From Paenibacillus sp. Soil750 (lineage in GTDB: Bacteria; Bacillota; Bacilli; Paenibacillales; NBRC-103111): DNA of 64,000 nucleotides. Below are positions 7,991-16,596 of this stretch, piece after piece. A model generated the notes under the pieces. It was not told the DNA's origin. It did no database searches and saw nothing but the letters and a program-made list of their open reading frames with translations. The position numbers were made by a program, and so were the translations under genes. The first letter of the stretch is position 1. Every line of letters starts with the position of its first letter. The DNA lies in NCBI RefSeq assembly GCF_001428045.1, contig NZ_LMSD01000043.1, forward strand, positions 124,001 to 188,000, written 5' to 3'.

Positions 7991-8785
7991 ATGAAAATTG
8001 TGTTTATTGGTGACATCGTAGGTTCTGTAGGAAGAAAAGCATTGAAAAATATCATGCCAAGACTTAAACAATTGCATCCACATGCAGTCTTCATTGCCAA
8101 CGGAGAGAATGCGGCCGCGGGTAAAGGAATTACGCAAGCAATTGCCAAAGAAATATATGAAATGGGTATTCAAGCCATTACGATGGGAAACCACACGTGG
8201 GATCAGAAAGAAATCTTCGATTTTATTGATCGTGACGATAAAATGGTTCGTCCTGCGAACTTCCCGCCAGGTACACCTGGTAAAGGTCATACAGTCATCA
8301 AAGTAAAGGACCAAGAACTTCTTATTATTAATCTACAAGGACGAACATTCTTGCCCCCAATTGATTGTCCATTCCGTAAAGTGGATGAAATATTGGAAGC
8401 CGATAAGAAAAAGCACAAATTTGTTTTTGTCGATTTCCACGCGGAAGCGACTTCGGAGAAAATTGCAATGGGTTGGCATTTGGACGGTAAGGTGTCTGCG
8501 GTCGTAGGAACCCATACACACGTTCAAACAAATGATAATCGAGTATTGCCTCAAGGCACTGCATATGTGACGGATGTAGGGATGGTAGGGCCTCGTGATG
8601 GCATTCTAGGGGTAGAACGTAATGCAGTGCTTCAGAAGTTTAAGACACAGCTTCCCGTTCGTTTCATTACAGATGAAGGTAAATGGCATTTCCATGCCGT
8701 TGTTATTGAATTAAACGATCAAACAGGTTTATCTAAAGGGATTAACTTGATTAGGTATGATGAAGATCAAGTATTTATGGATTAG
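7991..8785 (+). CDS. ymdB: YmdB family metallophosphoesterase
   Basis: 264 residues, the family length. Metal-binding motifs in order: FIGDIVGSVGR near the N-terminus, NGENAAAGKGI, GNHTWDQKEI, VDFHAEATSEK and GTHTHVQT. The B. subtilis protein hydrolyses 2',3'-cyclic nucleotides and influences the choice between motility and biofilm and RNase Y-dependent expression. Its position directly after rny is conserved. AAAGGAG at 7971-7977 is rather distant (13 nt), but no better in-frame start exists. A terminator separates it from rny. Confidence 0.93.
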   Translation: MKIVFIGDIVGSVGRKALKNIMPRLKQLHPHAVFIANGENAAAGKGITQAIAKEIYEMGIQAITMGNHTWDQKEIFDFIDRDDKMVRPANFPPGTPGKGHTVIKVKDQELLIINLQGRTFLPPIDCPFRKVDEILEADKKKHKFVFVDFHAEATSEKIAMGWHLDGKVSAVVGTHTHVQTNDNRVLPQGTAYVTDVGMVGPRDGILGVERNAVLQKFKTQLPVRFITDEGKWHFHAVVIELNDQTGLSKGINLIRYDEDQVFMD

Positions 8786-8898
8786 TAGTAAAAATATTAG
8801 TAGTAACCGTATAAATGGGATGAGGTAGCATGTTTCGTGTTCCTCGTGAATATGATGGGTATTGGAAGCTATCCATCATTTCCGAGGAGGTACTATTC

Positions 8899-9159
8899 AT
8901 GGATGTGTTAAAAGTTTCAGCAAAATCCAATCCAAACTCCGTAGCAGGTGCATTGGCAGGCGTATTGCGTGAGCGTGGAGCCGCTGAGCTTCAAGCGATA
9001 GGTGCAGGCGCATTGAACCAAGCCATCAAAGCAGTAGCTATCGCAAGAGGGTTTGTGGCGCCTAGTGGAGTCGACTTAATATGTGTACCAGCCTTCACGG
9101 ATATCGTTATTGATGGGGAGGACCGGACAGCTATTAAATTGATTGTCGAGCCTCGGTAG
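8899..9159 (+). CDS. spoVS: stage V sporulation protein S
   Basis: 86 residues, exactly the family length, beginning MDVLKVSAKSNPNSVAGALA and highly conserved through GAGALNQAIKAVAIARGF. It is an Alba-like small protein required for spore coat assembly and septation in B. subtilis. ATG 8899 follows GAGGAGG at 8884-8890; the longer in-frame start at 8830 would add 23 residues unlike the family. A sigma-H promoter is expected for this gene, but I see no convincing one upstream. The gene supports a spore-forming host. Confidence 0.96.
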   Translation: MDVLKVSAKSNPNSVAGALAGVLRERGAAELQAIGAGALNQAIKAVAIARGFVAPSGVDLICVPAFTDIVIDGEDRTAIKLIVEPR

Positions 9160-9236
9160 ACGGTAAGGCAACTGCATAAGTGTTGACTTTCATGACTGAC
9201 AACCAGTTAAATCGAAATGTTATCACAGTACCTATG

Positions 9237-9258
9237 AAACCTCTGTATAGAGGTTTTT
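9237..9258 (+). terminator. terminator after spoVS
   Basis: AAACCTCT-GTAT-AGAGGTTTTT, a compact intrinsic terminator. Confidence 0.85.
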
Positions 9259-9301
9259 GTGCTGTTTGGGCATAAAGTGCGATGTCAGGAGGCGGGTTAT
9301 A

Positions 9302-10243
9302 ATGAAAATTGTAGATGGACATTGTGACGCATTAACGAAACTATATCAGAATGTTAAACTGGAATTTAACCAAGATGTATTAGAATTGGATGTAAGCATT
9401 CCAAAGCTGCAGCAGGCAGGTGTTAAAGTACAATGTTTTGCGATCTATCTTCCGGAATCCATCCCTAACCCTAGCTTTGAGCATGTTTTGCAAATGGTAG
9501 ATATTTTTCAACGAAAGATTATTAGCCATCCGCAAATGAAATTTATTCGTACTGCTTCGGATTGGTTAGACGTGGAGCAAACCCAGGAGATTGGTGCTAT
9601 TTTGACATTAGAAGGTATGGATGCGCTTGCTGGTAATCTAACCAACTTGCGAATTCTCGATTACTTAGGTGTTCGTTGTGCAGGACTCACGTGGAATTAC
9701 GCAAATTGGGCGGCGGATGGCGTTATGGAACAGAGAAAAGGCGGATTTACAAAAAAAGGGAAGCTCATGTTAAAAGAAATAGAAACTATGGGTATAATAG
9801 TCGATGTGTCCCATCTTTCCGTTGCGGGCTTCTGGGAGCTTGTGGAGGTTTACCAAAAACCGTTTATCGCCTCTCACTCAAACGCTTATCAGTTATGTCC
9901 TCATCCAAGAAATTTATCAGACGATCAAATTAAAGCTATCATACAATGTAAAGGAATAATGGGGATTACATTTGTTCCTTACTTTCTGGAGAACTTGAAA
10001 ACGCCAGTCGAGATTTCAGCGATTCTGAAACATATTGATCATATCTGTGCATTAGGCGGAGAGTCCCAAATAGGTTTTGGTTCGGATTTTGATGGGATTG
10101 AACAATGGGTAAAAGATTTAAGACATGTTGGTCATTACGGAAATATTATAGAAGCTTTGTGTAAAAACTATACGGAGTCGCAAGTGGAGGCGTTTTTGTA
10201 CGGGAACTGGCGAAATTTCATGTTGCGGAACCTTCCGCAATGA
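9302..10243 (+). CDS. membrane dipeptidase-type peptidase (family M19)
   Basis: 313 residues. Zinc ligands of the renal dipeptidase/amidohydrolase fold are visible: HCD in VDGHCDALTKL near residue 7, the bridging glutamate in LTLEGMDAL near residue 107, histidines in VDVSHLSVAGF and IASHSNAY, and aspartate in GFGSDFDGI. It probably cleaves dipeptides in the cytoplasm; no signal peptide is present. ATG 9302 follows CAGGAGGCGGG. This gene sits between spoVS and the ferredoxin oxidoreductase genes, and its substrate cannot be read from the sequence. Confidence 0.9.
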   Translation: MKIVDGHCDALTKLYQNVKLEFNQDVLELDVSIPKLQQAGVKVQCFAIYLPESIPNPSFEHVLQMVDIFQRKIISHPQMKFIRTASDWLDVEQTQEIGAILTLEGMDALAGNLTNLRILDYLGVRCAGLTWNYANWAADGVMEQRKGGFTKKGKLMLKEIETMGIIVDVSHLSVAGFWELVEVYQKPFIASHSNAYQLCPHPRNLSDDQIKAIIQCKGIMGITFVPYFLENLKTPVEISAILKHIDHICALGGESQIGFGSDFDGIEQWVKDLRHVGHYGNIIEALCKNYTESQVEAFLYGNWRNFMLRNLPQ

Positions 10244-10452
10244 ATAAGTCGAAATCAATCTAATATTGATATGGATACAATCTAAAAACTCTATCTGTTA
10301 GAAACGGTGAAACCTCTTGCATTTTGCTCTGTAAAGGCATAGAATTTGGATGACAAGTGAAAGAAATTTTTTATTGCATCATCTTAAATTACTAAACAAT
10401 CAGCTTATCAAATTTTCTTCACGCAGCTACAATCAAAAGGAGTGGACGTACG

Positions 10453-12201
10453 GTGATTAGTCAGTTATCTTGGAAAATCGGAGGTCAGCAGGGTGAAGGG
10501 GTCGAAAGTACAGACCGCATTTTCTCTACTGCATTGAACCGTCTCGGTTACTATTTGTATGGGTACCGTCATTTCTCTTCACGGATTAAGGGGGGACATA
10601 CAAATAACAAGATTCGCATCAGCACCAAACCGATTCGCGCAATTTCAGACGATTTGGATATTCTAGTTGCTTTCGATCAAGAAAGTATCGATTTCAACGC
10701 ACACGAACTTCGTGACAATGGGGTAATCGTTGCGGACGCTAAATTTAACCCTGTTTTACCTGAAGGAATTAAAGCTAGATTGTTCCCAGTACCAATTACT
10801 GCAATTGCAGAGGAATTAGGAACTTCCCTATTTAAGAACATGGCCGCGTCAGGCGCTTCATGGGCTCTACTTGGCTTGCCGATTGACGTGTTTAATAAAG
10901 CTGTTGAAGAAGAATTTGGCCGTAAAGGTGCGGCTGTCGTTGAGAAGAATATTGAAGCAGTTCGCAAAGGTGCAGAATCTGTACTTGAACTAGCTGGCGG
11001 ACCTATCGCTGACTTCCAACTTGAGCCTGCTGACGGACAACAAAAATTATTCATGATCGGTAATGATGCAATCGCTCTTGGAGCAGTTGCTGCAGGTTGC
11101 CGCTTCATGCCGGCTTATCCAATTACGCCTGCATCCGAAGTTATGGAGTATTTGCAAAAAGTACTTCCTAAATTGGGTGGGACAGTTATTCAAACGGAAG
11201 ATGAAATTGCAGCATGTACAATGGCTATCGGCGCTAACTACGCAGGTGCTCGTGCACTTACAGCTTCGGCAGGTCCTGGTTTGTCCCTAATGATGGAAGC
11301 AATTGGTCTTGCAGGTATGACCGAGACGCCAGTAGTAATCGTTGATACGCAACGTGGTGGTCCAAGTACAGGACTTCCTACTAAACAAGAGCAATCTGAT
11401 TTAAACGCAATGGTTTACGGAACGCACGGTGAAATTCCAAAAATCGTTCTTTCTCCAAGTACGATTGAAGAGTGCTTCTACGATACAATTGAAGCTTTCA
11501 ACCTTGCTGAGCAGTATCAAGTGCCTGTTATTCTTATGACGGACCTTCAACTTTCCTTAGGTAAACAATCCGCAGAAATGCTTGATTACAACCGCATCGT
11601 TATTGACCGCGGCGCACTAGTAACTGAAGCACCTGAACAAGAGCCTAATCAGTTGTTCAAACGTTATGAGTTCACGGAGAAAGGTGTTTCTCCTCGTGTA
11701 ATCCCTGGCGTGAAGCATGGTATTCACCATGTTACAGGAGTAGAGCATGACCAAACAGGTCGTCCTTCCGAAAGCACAGAAAATCGTCAACGTATGATGG
11801 ATAAGCGTCTTGAGAAGTTGAAACATATTCAAGTGACAGATGCTATCAAATTTGATGCTCCTCACGAGAATCCAGACCTTCTTATTATCGGAATGGGTTC
11901 CACAGGTGGAACAATTGATGAAGCAAGAAGTCGTGTTGAATTGGAAGGTATCAAAACTAACCACGCAACAGTACGTTTGATTCATCCGTTCCCAGCTGAC
12001 CAACTTCGCCCGCTTGTTGAAAAAGCGAAACAAGTTATCGTTGTTGAAAACAACGCTACAGGTCAATTAGCTGATCAAATTAAATTGCATGTTGGCCATG
12101 CAGATAAAATCAAAAACGTACTTAAATACAACGGTAACCCGTTCTTACCAGCAGAAATCGAACAAAAATGTAAGGAGTTGACTTTAGCATGGCAACATTA
12201 A
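10453..12201 (+). CDS. korA: 2-oxoacid:ferredoxin oxidoreductase, subunit alpha (gamma-alpha fusion)
   Basis: 582 residues. The first 190 or so are the gamma domain (WKIGGQQGEGVE, SSRIKGGHTNNKI), fused to an alpha/pyrimidine-binding domain beginning near residue 200 with AYPITPASEVMEYL and a C-terminal domain II ending near residue 575. With the beta subunit it oxidatively decarboxylates a 2-oxoacid (2-oxoglutarate or pyruvate type) to the CoA thioester and reduces ferredoxin. The start is GTG, 10 nt after AAAGGAG. It overlaps korB by 13 nt. The exact substrate is not decidable by eye. A second such enzyme is encoded at 21834-25182. Confidence 0.93.
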   Translation: MISQLSWKIGGQQGEGVESTDRIFSTALNRLGYYLYGYRHFSSRIKGGHTNNKIRISTKPIRAISDDLDILVAFDQESIDFNAHELRDNGVIVADAKFNPVLPEGIKARLFPVPITAIAEELGTSLFKNMAASGASWALLGLPIDVFNKAVEEEFGRKGAAVVEKNIEAVRKGAESVLELAGGPIADFQLEPADGQQKLFMIGNDAIALGAVAAGCRFMPAYPITPASEVMEYLQKVLPKLGGTVIQTEDEIAACTMAIGANYAGARALTASAGPGLSLMMEAIGLAGMTETPVVIVDTQRGGPSTGLPTKQEQSDLNAMVYGTHGEIPKIVLSPSTIEECFYDTIEAFNLAEQYQVPVILMTDLQLSLGKQSAEMLDYNRIVIDRGALVTEAPEQEPNQLFKRYEFTEKGVSPRVIPGVKHGIHHVTGVEHDQTGRPSESTENRQRMMDKRLEKLKHIQVTDAIKFDAPHENPDLLIIGMGSTGGTIDEARSRVELEGIKTNHATVRLIHPFPADQLRPLVEKAKQVIVVENNATGQLADQIKLHVGHADKIKNVLKYNGNPFLPAEIEQKCKELTLAWQH

Positions 12202-13055
12202 AAGACTTTCGTAACAATGTAAAGCCTAACTGGTGTCCTGGATGCGGAGATTTCTCCGTACAAGCGGCTATTCAGCGTGCTTCAGCTAACGTTGGTTTGG
12301 AGCCAGAAAACTTAGCAATCGTTTCAGGTATCGGATGTTCCGGACGTATTTCGGGTTACATCAATGCATACGGATTCCACGGTATTCACGGAAGATCCCT
12401 GCCCATCGCACAAGGTGTGAAAATGGCTAACCGTGATTTGACAGTTATTGCTTCTGGTGGAGACGGAGACGGCTTTGCAATTGGAATGGGGCACACTGTT
12501 CATGCTATTCGTCGTAACATTGATGTTACTTACATCGTAATGGACAACCAAATCTACGGTTTGACGAAAGGTCAAGCATCACCACGTAGTGCGGAAGGTT
12601 TCAAAACGAAAAGTGTACCATCCGGTACAATTGAGTCCGCAATTTCACCACTTGAAATTGCAATGGCTGCAGGTGCTTCTTTCGTAGCACAGTCATTCTC
12701 CAGTAACTTGAAACAGTTAACAGCTGTTATTGAAGCTGGTTTGAATCACAAAGGTTTCTCCTTGATCAACGTATTCAGCCCTTGTGTTACTTTCAATAAA
12801 GTAAACACATATGACTGGTTCAAAGAGAATATTGTTGATTTGGATGAGATCCCAGACTATGATTACACAAACCGTGTGATGGCGATGACCAAAATCATGG
12901 AAACAAACTCCATGTTGACAGGTATCATCTACCAAAACAAAGATAAAAAGAGCTATGAAGATTCCATTCCAAGCTTTGCTAAAGAAGGTCTAGCTAAACA
13001 AGATCTTAAGCTTTCCGAAGCTGACTTCAGCAAATTGCTTACAGAGTTTAAATAA
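12189..13055 (+). CDS. korB: 2-oxoacid:ferredoxin oxidoreductase, subunit beta
   Basis: 288 residues, thiamine diphosphate-binding subunit. Cluster ligands are visible: NWCPGCGDF near residue 11, IGCSGR near residue 47 and SPCVTF near residue 198, giving the CxxC...C...C pattern for one [4Fe-4S] cluster. The ThDP motif is GGDGDGFAIGMGH, followed by MDNQIYGLTKGQ. AAGGAG upstream lies inside korA. The operon ends at the terminator at 13068, and the pduL-like gene starts 97 nt downstream. Confidence 0.94.
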   Translation: MATLKDFRNNVKPNWCPGCGDFSVQAAIQRASANVGLEPENLAIVSGIGCSGRISGYINAYGFHGIHGRSLPIAQGVKMANRDLTVIASGGDGDGFAIGMGHTVHAIRRNIDVTYIVMDNQIYGLTKGQASPRSAEGFKTKSVPSGTIESAISPLEIAMAAGASFVAQSFSSNLKQLTAVIEAGLNHKGFSLINVFSPCVTFNKVNTYDWFKENIVDLDEIPDYDYTNRVMAMTKIMETNSMLTGIIYQNKDKKSYEDSIPSFAKEGLAKQDLKLSEADFSKLLTEFK

Positions 13056-13067
13056 CAATTTCCTAAG

Positions 13068-13100
13068 AAGGCATACGGTGATATTCCGTATGCCTTTTTT
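13068..13100 (+). terminator. terminator after korB
   Basis: AAGGCATACGG pairs with CCGTATGCCTT, followed by TTTTT. Confidence 0.9.
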
Positions 13101-13152
13101 GCTGAGCGGTAATACTGACAATTATGATCTAAAGAGAGGATGAGTACCTACC

Positions 13153-13722
13153 ATGCCCATGATTCCAATTGGTGTTTCAGCAAGACATATACATCTTTCA
13201 CAAACCGATTTACTTGCACTATTCGGAGAGGGATATGAGTTGTCGAGGTTCAAGGATTTATCGCAGCCAGGCCAATTCGCAGCACAAGAAACAGTTGCTA
13301 TAATAGGGCCTAAAGGACAATTCGATAAGGTCCGAATTCTCGGACCGATTCGACCACAAACGCAAATCGAGGTATCACGTACTGATGCTTTCGCACTTGG
13401 TATCCATCCGCCAGTACGCGAATCAGGACATATTGAAGGAACACCTGGAGTGCGTGTCATTGGCCCTAAAGGAGAAGTTACATTGGAGCAGGGAGTCATT
13501 GTAGCGGCAAGACATATTCACTTTCATACTTCTGATGCCACTCAATGGGGAATTCAAGATAAACAACTTCTACGAGTTCATCTGCGGGGAGAAAGGCCAT
13601 TAATATTTGAAGATGTGATTGCCCGAGTGTCAGACCAATTCGCGTTGGATATGCATATTGATACAGACGAAGGAAATGCAGCAGGCGTGAAAACGGGGGA
13701 CAAAGCGGAGCTCTTATTATAA
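13153..13722 (+). CDS. PduL-type phosphate acyltransferase
   Basis: 189 residues with two copies of the PduL domain. The paired zinc-binding blocks SARHIHLS (near residue 8) and AARHIHFH (near residue 117) carry the HxH ligands. These enzymes interconvert acyl-CoA and acyl phosphate (propanoyl or acetyl) and are structurally unrelated to Pta. No microcompartment shell genes are nearby, and the protein lacks an obvious N-terminal encapsulation extension, so it is probably the free cytosolic type that can replace Pta. AGAGAGG precedes ATG 13153; ATG 13159 is a possible alternative. Confidence 0.9.
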   Translation: MPMIPIGVSARHIHLSQTDLLALFGEGYELSRFKDLSQPGQFAAQETVAIIGPKGQFDKVRILGPIRPQTQIEVSRTDAFALGIHPPVRESGHIEGTPGVRVIGPKGEVTLEQGVIVAARHIHFHTSDATQWGIQDKQLLRVHLRGERPLIFEDVIARVSDQFALDMHIDTDEGNAAGVKTGDKAELLL

Positions 13723-13728
13723 TATTGA

Positions 13729-13741
13729 TTAATGGCATTAA
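13729..13741. repeat. 13-bp palindrome TTAATGGCATTAA, copy 2
   Basis: Identical to the copies at 6002 and 37172. This one lies 6 bp after the pduL-like stop, between that gene and its terminator, and continues into the AT-rich half-repeats TTATTAATGAGG. Confidence 0.7.
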
Positions 13742-13764
13742 TTATTAATGAGGTTAATACATTC

Positions 13765-13806
13765 AAAAAGCATCCTTTCTAAGACGTGTAAGGGATGCTT
13801 TTTGCG
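13765..13806 (+). terminator. terminator after the pduL-like gene
   Basis: AAAAAGCATCCTTT pairs with AAGGGATGCTTTTT and is followed by T-rich sequence. The region 13807-14009 holds only AT-rich sequence and the small palindrome ATGTAA-GTT-TTACAT near 13833. Confidence 0.85.
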
Positions 13807-14009
13807 CTTTTTTTGCATGAAAATTACGTTGAGATGTAAGTTTTACATTTTTCGATTATTTTCGACGTAAACGTATAGAGGCACTAAGTAAATCATGGTA
13901 AAATAGTTTGTAATAGATTCATAGTACATATATTTGCTTAGCCGTATCGATTTGATTCAATGGCTCCTGTAGATATCATTATCATTGCCTTAAGTTAGGA
14001 GACATCACA

Positions 14010-16442
14010 TTGGAAACTATCTCAAGTACGTATCACATCCCCTTTGTCATTTTTTCAATTCTCATTGCGATCATTGCATCATTTGCTGCATTGGACCTGG
14101 GAATTCGAATTCATAAGGCCAAAAGTTCAGCGAGGCAAGCCTGGTTGGCAGGCGGTGCTTTTGCAATGGGAATGGGTATTTGGTCGATGCATTTCGTTGC
14201 GATGCTAGCTTTTCATTTATCTATATCTGTCACATACCAATTATCTACTGTGATTTATTCAATCGTTCCAGCGTTGCTTGCATCATGGTTAGCCTTATAT
14301 ATTATCAGTAGACCCGTGATGCGCAAACCACATGTGTTTATTGGAGCTACTTTTATTGCGACAGGAGTCGTATCCATGCACTACATTGGCATGGAAGCAA
14401 TGGTGATGGGAGCAACGATTAAATATAATCCCTTTCTATGGGCTCTTTCTGCTATCATTGCTTATGTTGTCTCATTAGTAGCACTTCTGTTGTTATTCGC
14501 CGTAAAACAAAATGCGAGCTCACCACGTATTATGTTGCGAAAGTTAGTTAGTTCGTTGGTCATGGGCATAGCAATTAGTGGTATGCACTATACAGGAATG
14601 GCAGCAGCAACCTTCAAGCATGATCATTCACAAATCGTTTCAGACCTTACGTTCGATACGAAATTGCTGGCTTATTTAATAGGTTTTGGTATTTTATTCA
14701 TTCTAGGACTAGCGTTCATCAGTACATTCATCGATAGACGATTTGAATCACAGATGATGATGTCGGAGAAAAGATTCCGTTCCGTTGTTGAATCAGCCCA
14801 TGATGCGATTATCTTGGCTGATCATAATCGGACAATTATCTCTTGGAATAAGGGTGCACAGCTCATTTTTGGCTATGAAGAACAAGAGCTTATTGGAGAA
14901 AGGTTACATCGTATTTTCCCAGAACGGTTCTTTGCATCGCATAAAGAGCGATTGGAGAGTTTTCTTGCGACTGCCACTGGTGAAGTGGATGAGCTTGGAT
15001 TGACTTACGAATTAATTGGGTTACGAAAAGATCAAACCGAGTTTCCAATTGAACTTTCACTTGCAGTGTGGAAAGAAGAAGGCAATACATACTTTAGCTG
15101 CATAATTCGAGATATCTCTGAAAGAAAAAGAACAGAAGAAAAGATTAATCAGATGGTGTATCGTGATCCTTTAACGGGTCTGCCAAATCGGCTTTTATTA
15201 AATGATCGTCTCGATCTAGCTTTAGACCAAGCGTATGAAAATCAACAAAGTATGGGGATCATGTTTATTGATTTGGATCGATTTAAATTTATTAATGACA
15301 CGCTTGGCCATGCTATGGGAGATAAATTATTGATTGAGGTTGCGAAGCGATTCGAAGCTTGCATCGGTAAAGGAGATACGGTTTCTCGGCAAGGTGGCGA
15401 TGAATTTATTATTCTTTGGGCACATACAACTGCTGATGAGATGATCAAAAATGCGAACAAAATTGTTCGTATTTTCTCACAATCCTTTACCATCCTTGAA
15501 CACGAGTTATTCGTTACACCTTCCATTGGTATTAGTCTCTATCCATCTGATGGAGGGGATATTGAGACGTTAATTAAAAATGCAGATACCGCGATGTACC
15601 GTGTAAAAGAACAAGGTAAAAATAATTTTCAATTTTATACTCCAGAGATGAATGAAGCGGTCACCAAAAAAATGCAAATGGAAATTGGGCTGCGCAAAGC
15701 CTTAGAGCGAAAAGAATTTAAAGTTTTTTATCAACCGCAAATTGATGTGAATACGGGGAAGATTACTGGTGCAGAGGCATTGATTCGTTGGCAGCACCCG
15801 GATTGGGGGCCGATATCACCAGCGGATTTCATACCACTAGCAGAAGAAACCGGATTAATCATTCCAATTGGCGAATGGGTGCTAAATGAGGCTTGTCGCC
15901 AAAATAAAGAATGGCAGATGCAAGGCTATGCACCATTTCGTATAGCTGTAAATATATCTTCCAGGCAATTTAAACAAAGTAATCTAATCGATATGGTAAG
16001 TAAAGCTTTAGATGAGTCCGGACTAGATCACCAGTATCTAGAACTGGAGCTAACGGAAAGTATTATCCAAGATTCCAAGTACGCCATTGAAACTATGCAT
16101 AAATTAAAGGCTATGGGTATCTTTTTATCGATTGACGATTTTGGAACGGGATATTCATCATTGAATTACTTAAAGTTGTTCCCAATTGATAGTTTGAAGA
16201 TTGACCAATCGTTTACTCGAAATATGTTTGAGGATGCGAAAGATGCTGCACTCGTACATACGATCATTTCAATGGCACATAATTTGGATCTGAAGGTAAT
16301 CGCAGAAGGGGTAGAAACGAAGGAACAGCTTCAATTTTTACTACTAAAAGAATGCAATGAAGCGCAAGGGTACTTATTTAGCCGTCCATTACCTGCGCAG
16401 GAGATGACTGGTATCATTAAGCAGCAATATACATTTGGTTAA
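14010..16442 (+). CDS. MHYT-PAS-GGDEF-EAL cyclic di-GMP signalling protein
   Basis: 810-residue membrane sensor. The N-terminal 245 residues contain about seven membrane helices with the MHYT motifs SMHFVAM, SMHYIGM and GMHYTGM, proposed to bind copper and sense oxygen, CO or NO. A PAS domain covers about 255-370. The GGDEF domain has RQGGDEF near residue 462, but its inhibitory RxxD site reads GKGD and so lacks the arginine. The EAL domain begins GAEALIRW near residue 588 and keeps the catalytic residues seen in VNISSRQF, LELTES, DDFGTGYSS and EGVETKEQ, so phosphodiesterase activity is likely. The TTG start has AGGAG 8 nt upstream. Confidence 0.95.
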   Translation: METISSTYHIPFVIFSILIAIIASFAALDLGIRIHKAKSSARQAWLAGGAFAMGMGIWSMHFVAMLAFHLSISVTYQLSTVIYSIVPALLASWLALYIISRPVMRKPHVFIGATFIATGVVSMHYIGMEAMVMGATIKYNPFLWALSAIIAYVVSLVALLLLFAVKQNASSPRIMLRKLVSSLVMGIAISGMHYTGMAAATFKHDHSQIVSDLTFDTKLLAYLIGFGILFILGLAFISTFIDRRFESQMMMSEKRFRSVVESAHDAIILADHNRTIISWNKGAQLIFGYEEQELIGERLHRIFPERFFASHKERLESFLATATGEVDELGLTYELIGLRKDQTEFPIELSLAVWKEEGNTYFSCIIRDISERKRTEEKINQMVYRDPLTGLPNRLLLNDRLDLALDQAYENQQSMGIMFIDLDRFKFINDTLGHAMGDKLLIEVAKRFEACIGKGDTVSRQGGDEFIILWAHTTADEMIKNANKIVRIFSQSFTILEHELFVTPSIGISLYPSDGGDIETLIKNADTAMYRVKEQGKNNFQFYTPEMNEAVTKKMQMEIGLRKALERKEFKVFYQPQIDVNTGKITGAEALIRWQHPDWGPISPADFIPLAEETGLIIPIGEWVLNEACRQNKEWQMQGYAPFRIAVNISSRQFKQSNLIDMVSKALDESGLDHQYLELELTESIIQDSKYAIETMHKLKAMGIFLSIDDFGTGYSSLNYLKLFPIDSLKIDQSFTRNMFEDAKDAALVHTIISMAHNLDLKVIAEGVETKEQLQFLLLKECNEAQGYLFSRPLPAQEMTGIIKQQYTFG

Positions 16443-16456
16443 ATGTGATTTAAGTG

Positions 16457-16480
16457 CCTTCTCTTTGGAGAAGGTTTTTC
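16457..16480 (+). terminator. terminator after the GGDEF-EAL gene
   Basis: CCTTCTC-TTTG-GAGAAGG followed by TTTTTC. Confidence 0.9.
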
Positions 16481-16527
16481 TCATGAATCTGAAACGGAAG
16501 CCAATATGGATATACAGGTATCTTTTG

Positions 16528-16536
16528 TGCTATAAT
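16528..16536 (+). promoter_or_regulatory. extended -10 promoter for miaB-ricA
   Basis: TGCTATAAT, a perfect extended -10 element about 60 nt before miaB. No clear -35 is present. Confidence 0.6.
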
Positions 16537-16596
16537 TTGATATTGGGTTAATACAAGTTAGAGCTATATTTATAGATAAAGGGAAGTGAATTCACC

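Noticed and set aside
8823..8851. Sigma-H promoter for spoVS
   Set aside because: AGGTAGC and GAAT are present but 18 nt apart, too far for sigma-H.
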